From an uncultured Rhodospirillales bacterium (lineage in GTDB: Bacteria > Pseudomonadota > Alphaproteobacteria > CACIAM-22H2), in assembly GCA_937926175.1 (NCBI GenBank), contig CALANV010000037.1:248001-312000 (forward strand): a DNA stretch of 64,000 nt, in the 5' to 3' direction. This document shows positions 33,649 through 43,078 of this stretch, piece by piece (the stretch's first letter is position 1; each line of letters begins with the position of its first letter). The translations under genes and the position numbers were made by a program. The notes beneath the pieces are model-generated. The model searched no databases. It had not been told where the DNA came from and saw only the letters and a program-made list of their open reading frames with translations.

Positions 33649-34601
33649 CCCACGTCCATACACCGTCGAACGTTCCGCGAAATCCCGATTTCGATGACGG
33701 GCTCGTGATCTGGAGCGACGAATATTCGGGCCGTTATCAACCGGTCAACTATGATCAACAGTTCGACGACCAGTGGCGACTATTTCTCGAGGGAAGAAGA
33801 GGATTCCGGAATCATACCGGCGTCGAGACATCCGACCCCTATATCGACGACCGTATTTTCGAATTGACCGGTGTTAGCGGCGTTGTGGAGCGTCGGAAGT
33901 TCGGGCCGCTTTACCCCCTGGTCGTGACATGGCGCCGCCTGTTCGGAATGGAGCAGCGTCGTGGTGTTGGCGGCAGACTCCATCTCAAACCGAAGTTTCC
34001 GCTCGATTACTTCAAAGGCAAACGCTGCCTCGACATCGGTTGCGGTGCCGGACGCTGGACCAGAGCACTCATGGCGCTCGGTGCCAGCGTGGTTTCGGTC
34101 GACGTTTCCGAGAACGCGCTCCGTTCGACGAGGCGCTTCAATCCCGACACCTGGCGGCTCGATATCTTCGACATTCCGACCCGACCAGATCTACACCAGG
34201 CGTTCGACTTTACCTTGTGCTGGGGCGTGGTCATGTGCACCCACGACCCGAAACGTGCATTCGAAAACGTCGCCTCCACCGTACGGCCGGGCGGCAGCCT
34301 CTATGTCATGGTTTACGCGCCAACCTACCATTCGTCCGATGCCGTGCGTGCAATGCGCCGCAAGTTTCATCGCGAGTGCCGGACGATCGAGGAGAAGATC
34401 GATTTCGTCTTTCAGGTCGCGGAAGACCCGGATAACGCCATCAATTACATGGACATGCTGAACACTTTCTACAACTGGACGATTCCCGAAAATGTCGTCC
34501 ATGGATGGTTCCGCCAGAATGGCTTCACTGACGTCGTGACGCTCAACAAAGAAGAACCTCACAACGCGGCTTGGCATGTGCTGGGCCGCAAGAAGACCTG
34601 A
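33645..34601 (+). CDS. Class I SAM-dependent methyltransferase with N-terminal extension
   Basis: 318 aa. About 120 unrecognised N-terminal residues precede the SAM-binding motif CLDIGCGAGRWTRALMALGA, with VVSVDVSENALRS and FDFTLCWGVVMCTHDPKRAF following. The C-terminal half is the usual methyltransferase core plus VVHGWFRQNGFTDVVTL. Its ATG overlaps the preceding stop (ATGA), and the wzm-like gene follows one base after its stop. The substrate is unknown, presumably the glycan being built. Confidence 0.82.
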   Translation: MTHVHTPSNVPRNPDFDDGLVIWSDEYSGRYQPVNYDQQFDDQWRLFLEGRRGFRNHTGVETSDPYIDDRIFELTGVSGVVERRKFGPLYPLVVTWRRLFGMEQRRGVGGRLHLKPKFPLDYFKGKRCLDIGCGAGRWTRALMALGASVVSVDVSENALRSTRRFNPDTWRLDIFDIPTRPDLHQAFDFTLCWGVVMCTHDPKRAFENVASTVRPGGSLYVMVYAPTYHSSDAVRAMRRKFHRECRTIEEKIDFVFQVAEDPDNAINYMDMLNTFYNWTIPENVVHGWFRQNGFTDVVTLNKEEPHNAAWHVLGRKKT

Positions 34602-34602
34602 C

Positions 34603-35433
34603 ATGCGTCGTCTGTTCGATCCAGCTGCAAACGCGCATGCGTTGCGCCTCCTGCTGCGAAGCGTGCTGCAGTACCGGGAACTCCTGTGGGAGATGACCCG
34701 CCGCGACATCGTCGAGCGTCAGGCAGGTCTCGCTTTTGCCGGGTTCTGGGTAATCGGGCAGCCGATCCTGATGATGCTGGTCTACGTATTCGTGTTTTCG
34801 TTCATCTTCAACGTGCGCCTCGGCGTTGACGATACCGGATTTGGGTACACCGCTTTCTTGCTCGCGGGGCTTGTCCCCTGGCTGGCGTTCCAGGAGGCCG
34901 TCGGTCGGGCACCGACCTGCATTACGGAGAACAAAAGCCTCATCAAGCAAATCGTTTTTCCGGTCGAGATCCTGCCGCTCAAACTCGTGCTTTCGACTCT
35001 CGTGGTGCTGGGTATCGGCCTTGTCTTTCCGCTTGCCCTTACGATTCTGATTGGAACGGCGCGGCCGCTCTGGTGGCTTCTGCTCCCGTTTCCCGTTCTT
35101 TGCCATCTCCTGCTGACGATCGGGCTCACTTACATGATCTCTGCGGCCGGCGTGTTCGTCCGCGACATCCGCAACGTCGTTCAGCTTGTCCTGATGGTAG
35201 GGCTGTTCGTGCATCCGATCCTATATGTGCCGGACATGTTGCCAGGCTGGATGGAACTCGCCTTCCAGATCAGCCCCTTCAGCCATGTCATATGGATTTA
35301 TCGCGACGTGATCCTGGGCGGATTTTCGCATCCCGGTTCGTGGGTCGTGGCGCCGGTGTTCGGCGCGCTTTTCCTCGTCGTCGGGTACCGGATGTTCCGC
35401 AGCCTGCGCCATGCCTTCGGAGACGCGCTATGA
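34603..35433 (+). CDS. ABC-2 type polysaccharide export permease (Wzm-like)
   Basis: A 276-aa inner-membrane permease with six hydrophobic segments. Typical features are the amphipathic start LLRSVLQYRELLWEMTRRDI, then GFWVIGQPILMMLVYVFVFS, FLLAGLVPWLAFQEAVGRAP, the cytoplasmic NKSLIKQIVFPVEILPLK, and the C-terminal FSHVIWIYRDVILGG. It pairs with the ATPase that overlaps its stop (ATGA) to export lipid-linked polysaccharide across the inner membrane. Confidence 0.92.
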   Translation: MRRLFDPAANAHALRLLLRSVLQYRELLWEMTRRDIVERQAGLAFAGFWVIGQPILMMLVYVFVFSFIFNVRLGVDDTGFGYTAFLLAGLVPWLAFQEAVGRAPTCITENKSLIKQIVFPVEILPLKLVLSTLVVLGIGLVFPLALTILIGTARPLWWLLLPFPVLCHLLLTIGLTYMISAAGVFVRDIRNVVQLVLMVGLFVHPILYVPDMLPGWMELAFQISPFSHVIWIYRDVILGGFSHPGSWVVAPVFGALFLVVGYRMFRSLRHAFGDAL

Positions 35434-36668
35434 CGGAAACGGCGATCGCGCTGTGCGGCATCTCCAAGGTCTTCCGGATTTACAACAGCCCGAGCGACCT
35501 GATGTGGGAGCTTTTGTCCGGCCGTCCACGTCACCGGAACTTTGCTGCGCTGACGGATGTCAGCTTTACGGTGAAACGGGGCGAAGTTGTCGGACTGATC
35601 GGCCGCAACGGGGCGGGCAAGTCGACACTGCTGCGTATCATCGCCGGCACGCTCGAGGCGTCTTCGGGTGAGCTTCGCGTCGATGGCCGCATCTCGGCGA
35701 TTCTCGAGCTGGGGACCGGCTTCAACCCGGATTACACGGGACGCGAGAACATCTATCTCGGAGGTCTGTGTCTCGGTTTGACGCGACAGGAAATCCGCGC
35801 GCGCGAGGCAGAGATCATCGCCTTCAGCGAGCTCGAGGATTTCATCGACCAGCCATTCAAGACCTACTCCAGCGGCATGCAGGCCCGTCTGACCTTCAGC
35901 GTCGCGGTCAGCGTCGATCCCGACATCCTGATCGTCGACGAGGCGTTAGCCGTGGGTGATGCGCGGTTTCAGCGCAAGTGCTTCCGCAAGTTCGAGGAGT
36001 TCCGGGCGGCTGGTTGCACAATTCTGTTCGTGACTCATCAAACCGGAGTCGTAGAGGCGATCTGCGACCGGGCCATCTATATGTCGGCCGGCAAGGTAGT
36101 GGCAGATGGTGCGCCACGCGAAGTCGTGGGGCTGTACCTAAAGGACATGTTCGGTACGAAGGACGAACCACCTGCTGTGGCACCACAACGCCAGACAGAG
36201 GAGGGGGAGACCCTGCGGTATGGAACCGGAGAAGTCAGCATCATCAATTGTGGGATATTAGACGACACCGGCCGTCCTGCCGGCGTTCAGATTTCGGGTA
36301 AACGCTATACCATATTCTGTGACGTGCGCTGCAACGTCGACGAAATCACTGATCTCAACATCGGGATCAGTATCACTACAAAAACCGGCATCTGTCTTGT
36401 GGCCGCAAACTCGGTCCGACACCGTGTCGCCATTTCACCGATGCGGCGTGGCGATCTGATTCGTGTCACCTTGGATGTCGATCTGAACTTGGGACCCGGC
36501 GACTACTTCGTGACATTCGGGGCGTGGGGGCTCTTCGCCGACAAGCATTACGACCGGCGTGTGGACGCGCTTCATCTGGTAGTTCATGGCGAACCCTGCC
36601 TTGATCTTTCGCTTGTCAATATGCGACCGCAGTACACCGTGCACCAACTTGAGCGGGGGAATCTATGA
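35430..36668 (+). CDS. ABC polysaccharide export ATPase with C-terminal glycan-binding domain (Wzt-like)
   Basis: 412 aa. The ATPase domain (about 1-250) has Walker A GRNGAGKST at 58-66, signature KTYSSGMQARLTF and Walker B ILIVDEALAVGD. Residues from about 265 to 412 form an extra beta-rich domain (LRYGTGEVSIINCGILDD, GDYFVTFGAWGLFAD). This is the Wzt C-terminal domain that in O-antigen exporters recognises the modified chain terminus. Its presence suggests that export waits for a terminal modification, such as methylation or sulfation, made by neighbouring enzymes. The start overlaps the permease stop and the stop overlaps the sulfotransferase start. Confidence 0.93.
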   Translation: MTETAIALCGISKVFRIYNSPSDLMWELLSGRPRHRNFAALTDVSFTVKRGEVVGLIGRNGAGKSTLLRIIAGTLEASSGELRVDGRISAILELGTGFNPDYTGRENIYLGGLCLGLTRQEIRAREAEIIAFSELEDFIDQPFKTYSSGMQARLTFSVAVSVDPDILIVDEALAVGDARFQRKCFRKFEEFRAAGCTILFVTHQTGVVEAICDRAIYMSAGKVVADGAPREVVGLYLKDMFGTKDEPPAVAPQRQTEEGETLRYGTGEVSIINCGILDDTGRPAGVQISGKRYTIFCDVRCNVDEITDLNIGISITTKTGICLVAANSVRHRVAISPMRRGDLIRVTLDVDLNLGPGDYFVTFGAWGLFADKHYDRRVDALHLVVHGEPCLDLSLVNMRPQYTVHQLERGNL

Positions 36669-37615
36669 ATACACTTAAGCCCCCCTTGGTGATTCATGTT
36701 GGGTACCCAAAGACGGCGACCACCACGTTTCAAAAGCACGTCTTTCCGCACCATCCTGAAATTGAATATCTGGGAAAATTTATTCCGTCCTTTCAGTACG
36801 TGGACGCCAAGTTGTATGGATTGATCGACGAACTTCTTCATCGCGGAACCATCGGCTACCGCGGCACCGGGGAGCTGCGGACGATAATCGAGAATTTGCG
36901 TGCCCAGACGGCGCGCAAATGCATCCTGCTCTCATCGGAGTCGTTCATACATCCATCTACTATCGATCCAGGAATCGTGGCTGATCGTCTGTATGCGGCC
37001 TTCTATCCGTGCAAGATTCTGATCACGATACGAGAACAAATTTCGGCAATTCTATCCTTCTATTGGATGCATGGCCGCTATGGCCAATACCTGACGATCG
37101 GATCGAAGAAGGAAGCTGATCGTATCCGTTATCCTATCCCATTCTCAGACTGGCTTCGTTTCCAGAGACGCGCTGTCGACCGGAACTATCTCGGTACGCT
37201 GCACTACGACGCCGTTGTCAGGCACTACGTCGAGCGATTCAGCGCCGGCAATGTATGCGTGCTTCTTTATGAAGCCCTCAAGTCCGATCCGGATGGCTAT
37301 GCAAAAGATCTTGGCGCCTTTCTGGGCGTCGATTCGACGACTTTGCGCAATCTGATGGCCGGTAGGCATGAGCTACCATCGAGAGGACGACCGGAGCCAT
37401 GGCACAAAGAGCACATAGATGCCCTGAGGTCTGCATCGGACGGAGAAGGGGTATTTGCCATGCTCGGCAGGTTATTCGCGCTGCGGTCGAAAGACCCGCC
37501 GAATGCCTCGGTGGAAGAGGAGATCGCCGCATTGCGGGACTTGTTCCGGGCCGGCAATGCGCAGCTCGCTCGGGAGCGGTCGTTGCCTCTCGAACAATTT
37601 GGCTACAGTGTTTGA
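36665..37615 (+). CDS. Sulfotransferase
   Basis: A 316-aa PAPS-dependent sulfotransferase. The 5'-phosphosulfate loop is HVGYPKTATTTFQKHVFP near residues 11-28, and the 3'-phosphate region is ILLSSESF...KILITIREQISAILSFYW (joined parts). It moves sulfate from PAPS to a hydroxyl or amine, presumably on the glycan. Its ATG overlaps the Wzt stop (ATGA), tying sulfation to export. It is distinct in sequence from the two tandem sulfotransferases that follow. Confidence 0.85.
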   Translation: MNTLKPPLVIHVGYPKTATTTFQKHVFPHHPEIEYLGKFIPSFQYVDAKLYGLIDELLHRGTIGYRGTGELRTIIENLRAQTARKCILLSSESFIHPSTIDPGIVADRLYAAFYPCKILITIREQISAILSFYWMHGRYGQYLTIGSKKEADRIRYPIPFSDWLRFQRRAVDRNYLGTLHYDAVVRHYVERFSAGNVCVLLYEALKSDPDGYAKDLGAFLGVDSTTLRNLMAGRHELPSRGRPEPWHKEHIDALRSASDGEGVFAMLGRLFALRSKDPPNASVEEEIAALRDLFRAGNAQLARERSLPLEQFGYSV

Positions 37616-37695
37616 AGGCTATTTCAGCGTCGATGCGCGCTGGATGAATCCCATCTTTTCCAAGATGGTCGTCACAACTTCGGTTCAATGCGACA

Positions 37696-38550
37696 ATGGT
37701 CGACGGGTTTGAATGGGATCGTCCCATTATCATCATTGGTGCCGGACGATCCGGCAGCACCATGCTGTCAGCCGTTCTCGGAGAGCATCCGGACGTCTAT
37801 GCGGCAGGCGAGACCAGCTTTCTCCTGAACCGGCTTTGGGAGGAATTTTTCAGAAGACCTGAGTATGTCAACAACTACCGGGTTTGGAAATTGATCAAGA
37901 ATACCAGGGCCGAATGGCGCGACATGCTGTGGCATCCATTCGGACAGGTACTGCGGGACGAACGGATCTGCACAAAGGAACTTACCAACGCCATTTATAT
38001 TTCGGAGGAGAAGCGCTTGTCCGAGTGCCTGGGGCGCTTCATGGCGGAAAGCCTGGTCCCACCTGAGCTCAGGCGCAGATTCTGGTCGTTCAAGGAAATC
38101 TGGAATGGGTCCACCAGTTTTCCCTACGGATGGGACCGGCACAATCTAGCTTTTCCAAAGGCGCGCTTTGTCCATATCGTTCGCCATCCCTGGACCTGGG
38201 CGCGCTCCTATTTTCTGAACATGAAGACAGTTCCTTCGAAGAGCGACTTCATGTTCGCGCTGTCGAACTGGGTCAGCATGGTCGAAACGGCATGTCAGCA
38301 GGAGGCGCTTGGCTCGCGCTACACCATGATCAGACTGGAAGATATCAAGGCCGATCCAGCCGCCGCAGTGCGTACATTGTTGTCGTTTCTCGAGTTACCG
38401 GACAATGCCCGATGCCATGCCGCTGTGGGTCACGTGTATCTTCCAAGTAATGGACAGCTGGAGCTTCCGCGATTGTCGACTGCAGAGCTGGACGACATAC
38501 GAGGACTGACGTCGGTCATGCGCTGTTTTGGATACGAGCCATTGGTCTAG
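37696..38550 (+). CDS. Sulfotransferase, first of a tandem pair
   Basis: 284 aa. The PAPS loop is PIIIIGAGRSGSTMLSAVLG (residues 10-29), followed by EHPDVYAAGE. The 3'-phosphate binding strand and helix read RFVHIVRHPWTWARSYFLN, with the family's R and S. The C-terminus ends in a short domain (LTSVMRCFGYEPLV). The next gene is a close paralogue, so the pair arose by tandem duplication. The start is ATG 37696 (MVDGFEWDRP). Confidence 0.88.
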   Translation: MVDGFEWDRPIIIIGAGRSGSTMLSAVLGEHPDVYAAGETSFLLNRLWEEFFRRPEYVNNYRVWKLIKNTRAEWRDMLWHPFGQVLRDERICTKELTNAIYISEEKRLSECLGRFMAESLVPPELRRRFWSFKEIWNGSTSFPYGWDRHNLAFPKARFVHIVRHPWTWARSYFLNMKTVPSKSDFMFALSNWVSMVETACQQEALGSRYTMIRLEDIKADPAAAVRTLLSFLELPDNARCHAAVGHVYLPSNGQLELPRLSTAELDDIRGLTSVMRCFGYEPLV

Positions 38551-38558
38551 CGTTGGCA

Positions 38559-39466
38559 ATGTTCGATGCGGTATTGGAGAGGGCCGTGCCGACCGCCCAC
38601 GCATCAAGGGACGATTTCGAATGGGATCGTCCCATCATCATCATCGGCACCGGGCAATCCGGAAGCACGCTCCTTTCGGCCATCATCGGCGAGCATCCCG
38701 ACGTCTATGCCGCAGGCCCAAACGGCTCTCTGCTGAACCGCCTGTGGAGAGAGTTCTTCGCCAATCCTGAATTCTCCGAAAAGATGCGCATCCGTCATCT
38801 GCTGAGGAATAGCCGCCGCGAATGGCGCGATTTGCTCTGGCATGAGTTTGCCGGTGGACCGCTGCGTCAGTACCTTGATGGGCAGGGCGACGCGACGATC
38901 GATGAAATCAAGCGGCGTGAAGAAATTCGGATTGCCAGATCTCTCGGGCGATTCATCGCCGAATGCCTCGTTCCCCCTGAAGTTCGGCGCCGTTTCTGGT
39001 CGTTCGAGGAGATCTGGAACGGATCGTCCAGCCCCCGTGCGGCTGGCGGCGGCACGACATGGCTTTTCCCGGCGCACGTTATGTGCAGATCGTTCGCCAT
39101 CCCTGGGCTTGGGCAAAATCATATTTTGCGGGTATGAACTTAACCCCCTCGAAAGAGGATCTCTGCTCTGCCTTGAGCAACTGGGTTTCCATGGTAGAGG
39201 CCGCTTACCTGAACGAGAAGCACAGCGGACGGTATATTCTCGTAAAATTCGAGGATCTGAAGGCGAACACCGCGGCTACGATCCGTGCGGTTTTGTCGTT
39301 TCTTGAACTGGCAGACAACCCGCGATGCCATGCTGCGGCCGCTTACGAGTATATGCCGGATCAAGTTGACCTAAGTCTGCCGGCGCTTTCGGATAAAGAT
39401 CTCGACGGTATTTCAAAATTAGCTTCGCTCATGGAGCGTATTGGATACGGTCTACCTGCCGAGTAG
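38559..39466 (+). pseudogene. Sulfotransferase, second of the tandem pair, frameshifted
   Basis: A paralogue of the gene at 37696: DFEWDRPIIIIGTGQSGSTL with the PAPS loop, LRRRFWSF-type segment VRRRFWSFEEIWNGSSS, then ARYVQIVRHPWAWAKSYFAG and LSNWVSMVEAAYLNE. The frame breaks at the C run 39032-39036. The N-terminal frame drifts to a false stop at 39137, while the homologous C-terminal half continues in another frame to 39466. By alignment with its neighbour (FPYGWDRHNLAFP versus a reading ending in CGWRRHDMAFP) one base, probably C, is missing. ATG 38559 is used. Restored length is about 302 aa. Confidence 0.78.
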
Positions 39467-39510
39467 ATTGGTGAATCGACAGGCGATATACGGTCGCTCA
39501 TCTCGAGAAT

Positions 39511-40419
39511 ATGAACGCTCCGGTTCTTTCCCATCTCCGTCAGCTCGAAGCGGAGAGCATATACATCATGCGCGAGGTCGTGGCCCAGTTCCGCAACCCG
39601 GTGATGCTCTATTCGATCGGGAAGGACTCGTCGGTGATGCTGCATCTGGCCATGAAGGCGTTCTACCCGGGCAAACCGCCGTTTCCGCTCTTGCATATCG
39701 ACACTGGCTGGAAGTTCCGCGACATGATCACCTTTCGCGACCGGCGGGTGGCTGAATTGGGGTTGGATCTTATCGTTCACATCAACGAGGAAGCAGCGGC
39801 GAAAGGAGTCAGTCCGATTACTCATGGTTCGGCCGCATATACGGATCTGATGAAGACTCAGGCGTTGAGACAGGCGCTTGACCGCCATGGTTTCGACGCT
39901 GCCTTCGGCGGCGCGCGGCGGGACGAGGAAAAGTCTCGCGCCAAGGAACGGATATTCTCGTTTCGGAGCAGCTCCCATCACTGGGATCCGCGCAACCAGC
40001 GGCCCGAACTGTGGCGGCTCTATAATGGGCAGATCAACAAAGGGGAAAGTATCCGCGTCTTCCCGCTGTCGAATTGGACGGAACTGGACATCTGGCAGTA
40101 CATCATGCTCGAAGGCATCCCGGTCGTGCCGCTCTATTTTGCTGCGGAACGTCCGGTCGTCGTCCGCGATGGCATGCTGATCATGGTGGATGATGAGCGG
40201 TTGCCGCTGCAGCCCGGCGAGAAGCCCCAGATGCGCTGGGTCCGTTTCCGGACGTTGGGCTGCTATCCGCTGACCGGTGCGATCGAATCCAGAGCCGGCA
40301 CCGTGTCCGAAATCATCGACGAGTTGCTTGGCGCCCGTGTGTCCGAACGTCAGGGACGCATCATCGACCACGATCAGGCGGACTCGATGGAGCGCAAGAA
40401 ACGGGAGGGGTATTTCTAG
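39511..40419 (+). CDS. cysD: Sulfate adenylyltransferase subunit 2 (CysD)
   Basis: A 302-aa ATP pyrophosphatase that adenylates sulfate to APS with the CysN GTPase. Motifs are the PP-loop YSIGKDSSVMLHLAMKAF, FGGARRDEEKSRAKERIFSF, NWTELDIWQYI and RFRTLGCYPLTGAI. The protein ends with KKREGYF, as CysD normally does. The stop overlaps the GTG of cysNC. Placed directly after three sulfotransferase genes, it supplies APS for PAPS rather than, or as well as, assimilation. Confidence 0.96.
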   Translation: MNAPVLSHLRQLEAESIYIMREVVAQFRNPVMLYSIGKDSSVMLHLAMKAFYPGKPPFPLLHIDTGWKFRDMITFRDRRVAELGLDLIVHINEEAAAKGVSPITHGSAAYTDLMKTQALRQALDRHGFDAAFGGARRDEEKSRAKERIFSFRSSSHHWDPRNQRPELWRLYNGQINKGESIRVFPLSNWTELDIWQYIMLEGIPVVPLYFAAERPVVVRDGMLIMVDDERLPLQPGEKPQMRWVRFRTLGCYPLTGAIESRAGTVSEIIDELLGARVSERQGRIIDHDQADSMERKKREGYF

Positions 40420-42296
40420 TGCCCACCGACCTGAAGCTTTCCGGTCAAAGACAAGTGGAAAAGTCGCTCTTGCGTTTCATCACATGCGGCAGCGTGGATG
40501 ACGGCAAGAGCACGCTCATCGGCCGGCTGCTCTACGATTCCAGGCAGATTCTCGATGACCAGATGGCCGCGCTGAAACGCGACAGCCGGCGTTATGGCAC
40601 GACCGGTGAGGCGCTGGATCTTGCGTTGCTGGTCGATGGCCTGCGGGCCGAGCGGGAGCAGGGCATCACGATCGACGTCGCATACCGCTTTTTTGCGACG
40701 TGCCGACGCAAGTTCATCATCGCGGATACGCCCGGCCACACGCAATACACCCGCAACATGGCGACGGGCGCATCCACGGCTGATCTTGCTGTGATCCTGG
40801 TCGATGCCCGCAAGGGGGTGCTGACGCAGACCCGCCGGCACAGTTTCATCGTTTCGCTGATGGGTATCAGGCACGCCGTGCTGGCCGTGAACAAAATGGA
40901 CCTGGTGGGCTGGGATCGGACTCGTTTCGAAGAAATCGTCAGCGAGTATCGTGCATTTGCCGACCGGATTGGGATCCATCATCTCCAGGCAATACCGCTA
41001 TCGGCGCTGCTGGGGGATAACGTAATCGAAAAAAGCGCCGCCATGCCGTGGTATGAGGGGCCAACCCTGTTGACGCATCTGGAAACGGTGACTGTGGCCT
41101 CGGAAGAGGCCGACAAGCCATTTCGATTTCCGGTGCAATGGATCAATCGGCCGAATTCGGACTTTCGCGGCTATGCCGGGACTGTTGCCGGCGGGCGGAT
41201 TCGCCCCGGTGACGAGGTGGTCGTGCTGCCATCGGGACGGCGTTCCAGAGTCGACAGGATCGTCACCTATGACGGCGACCTGGCCGAAGCGACAGCGGGT
41301 CAGGCGATCACGCTCACGCTCGCCGACGAGATCGACGTCGTACGAGGCGACATCATCGCTGCCGTCGATGAACCGCCGATCGTCGCGGATCAAATGGCGG
41401 CCCATATCATCTGGATGCACGACGACCCCATGTTTCCGGGGCGGCCTTATCTGATGCGTATCGGTACGACGGTCGTCGGCGCCGAAATAACCGAGCTCAA
41501 GCACCGCATCGACGTCGACACGAGAACGCAGCAGGCGGCAAAGCAGCTCAATCTGAACGAGATCGGCTTCTGCAATATCGCGCTCGGCCGTCCTGTAGCC
41601 TTCGATCGCTATACGGACAACCGCGACACCGGCGGATTCATCATCATCGATCGCTGGACCGGCGCAACTGTCGGGGCCGGTATGGTTCGCTTCGCATTGC
41701 GGCGGGCATCGAATCTCGTATGGCAGCCGTTGGTCGTGGACAAGGCGACGAGAGCGCGATTGAAGGGACAGAAGCCGTGCGTGCTGTGGTTCACCGGCTT
41801 GTCCGGCGCAGGCAAATCCACCATCGCCAACGCCGTCGAACAGCGGCTTGTGGAGATGGGAAGGCATACCTATATGCTTGATGGCGACAATGTACGCCAT
41901 GGCCTCAACAAGGACCTGGGATTCACCGCGGCCGACCGCGTGGAGAACATCCGGCGCGTGGCGGAATGCGCCAAACTGTTCGTAGAAGCGGGGCTGATCG
42001 TACTTGTGTCGTTTATTTCGCCATTTCGCAGCGAGCGGGACATGGCACGCGCGCGCCTCGAGGAAGGTGAGTTCATCGAGATATTCGTCGATACCCCGCT
42101 TGAGCTTTGCGAAAAGCGTGATCCGAAGGGGCTTTACAAGAAGGCGCGCGAAGGAAAGCTTCCCAATTTCACGGGAATCGACTCACCCTATGAGCCGCCC
42201 TTGAATCCGGAGGTCATCATTCGAACTGCCGAGATGACACCGGAGGAGGCGGCCGAGCACATTATCGGTATTCTGAAGACACGAGGAAACATTTGA
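40419..42296 (+). CDS. cysNC: Bifunctional sulfate adenylyltransferase subunit 1 / APS kinase (CysN-CysC fusion, NodQ-like)
   Basis: 625 aa, GTG start 40419 with GGAGGGG ahead. The CysN GTPase part (about 1-430) has FITCGSVDDGKST, IADTPGHTQYTRNMATGAS and AVNKMDLVGW. The CysC part from about residue 445 has GLSGAGKSTIANAVEQRL, YMLDGDNVRHGLNKDLGF and DPKGLYKKAREGKLPNFTGI. Together with CysD it turns sulfate and ATP into PAPS. The same fusion occurs as NodQ in rhizobial sulfated Nod-factor synthesis. It is co-transcribed with cysD and the sulfotransferases. Confidence 0.95.
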   Translation: MPTDLKLSGQRQVEKSLLRFITCGSVDDGKSTLIGRLLYDSRQILDDQMAALKRDSRRYGTTGEALDLALLVDGLRAEREQGITIDVAYRFFATCRRKFIIADTPGHTQYTRNMATGASTADLAVILVDARKGVLTQTRRHSFIVSLMGIRHAVLAVNKMDLVGWDRTRFEEIVSEYRAFADRIGIHHLQAIPLSALLGDNVIEKSAAMPWYEGPTLLTHLETVTVASEEADKPFRFPVQWINRPNSDFRGYAGTVAGGRIRPGDEVVVLPSGRRSRVDRIVTYDGDLAEATAGQAITLTLADEIDVVRGDIIAAVDEPPIVADQMAAHIIWMHDDPMFPGRPYLMRIGTTVVGAEITELKHRIDVDTRTQQAAKQLNLNEIGFCNIALGRPVAFDRYTDNRDTGGFIIIDRWTGATVGAGMVRFALRRASNLVWQPLVVDKATRARLKGQKPCVLWFTGLSGAGKSTIANAVEQRLVEMGRHTYMLDGDNVRHGLNKDLGFTAADRVENIRRVAECAKLFVEAGLIVLVSFISPFRSERDMARARLEEGEFIEIFVDTPLELCEKRDPKGLYKKAREGKLPNFTGIDSPYEPPLNPEVIIRTAEMTPEEAAEHIIGILKTRGNI

Positions 42297-42638
42297 ACTG
42301 GGGCAATCTGTCAATCGGGTCATACTTGCCGACCGCACCCTAGAGGCGTGGCATTAGGAAAAGATGACGCTTGGATTAGCCGGGCGATTCGGCCGGGCAG
42401 CGACTGGCGGAACCTGGCTGCCACTGCCCGAGAACGCGCGCGAGCGTACTTGACAGTCAACAACACGCTTCTACGCTTCTCGGTTTGATGGTATTGAATT
42501 TTCCTTTTTTCCGGGGTGGAAACTGCACTGCTGTGTAGCGTGCGTCATGGCACACATTGTTCGAGGCTTGATGCTCGCTCGCCCCAAGATCAGCTCGTCA
42601 AAGCAATTGATGGGCAGTGCTATGCGGTTGCGAACGAC
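42297..42638. other. Intergenic region before the sxtJ-like gene
   Basis: 342 bases without a supported gene. An in-frame upstream extension of the sxtJ-like gene (from 42516) exists but lacks family resemblance. No hairpin terminator after cysNC was recognised. Confidence 0.4.
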
Positions 42639-43070
42639 ATGAGGAAAATCAACTTCCACGAGCAACTCAATCGCGAGACATCCGATCAGAGATCGTCGGA
42701 GCGTAGTTTCGGAATTACATTTGCGGCTGTCTTCGCAATCATCGGGCTCGTGAAACTCTATTACGGAAGCAGCTCGGCAGTCTGGTGGTTCGCGGCTTCC
42801 AGTGTATTCATCGCTTTGGGCCTTCTCTATACCGCCCCGCTGCGCCCGCTGAACCGGGCTTGGTACCGTCTTTCCCTGCTTCTTTACACTGTCGTCAATC
42901 CGGTCGTGATGGCGCTCCTCTTCGCCTTTACGATCGTCCCGATCGGCTTAGCACTACGGATTGCTGGCAAGGATTTGCTACGTCTGCGCTTGGATCCGAG
43001 CGCGAGTTCCTACTGGATTCTCCGTACGCCGCCGGGTCCGTCACCAGAAACCATGAAGAATCAGTTCTGA
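42639..43070 (+). CDS. SxtJ-like small membrane protein
   Basis: 143 aa from ATG 42639. Four hydrophobic segments are seen (FGITFAAVFAIIGLVKLYYG, WWFAASSVFIALGLL, a central LLLYTVVNPVVMALLFAFTI and its continuation VPIGLALRI), followed by the basic, Pro-rich tail YWILRTPPGPSPETM. The LNRAWYRL and WILR segments match SxtJ-type proteins of saxitoxin and related clusters, whose exact role is unknown. It is followed by a 50-aa DUF5989-like peptide, a carbamoyltransferase and an SGNH hydrolase, the same set of types as sxtJ, sxtK, sxtI and sxtL. Confidence 0.75.
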   Translation: MRKINFHEQLNRETSDQRSSERSFGITFAAVFAIIGLVKLYYGSSSAVWWFAASSVFIALGLLYTAPLRPLNRAWYRLSLLLYTVVNPVVMALLFAFTIVPIGLALRIAGKDLLRLRLDPSASSYWILRTPPGPSPETMKNQF

Positions 43071-43078
43071 GGATCGCG

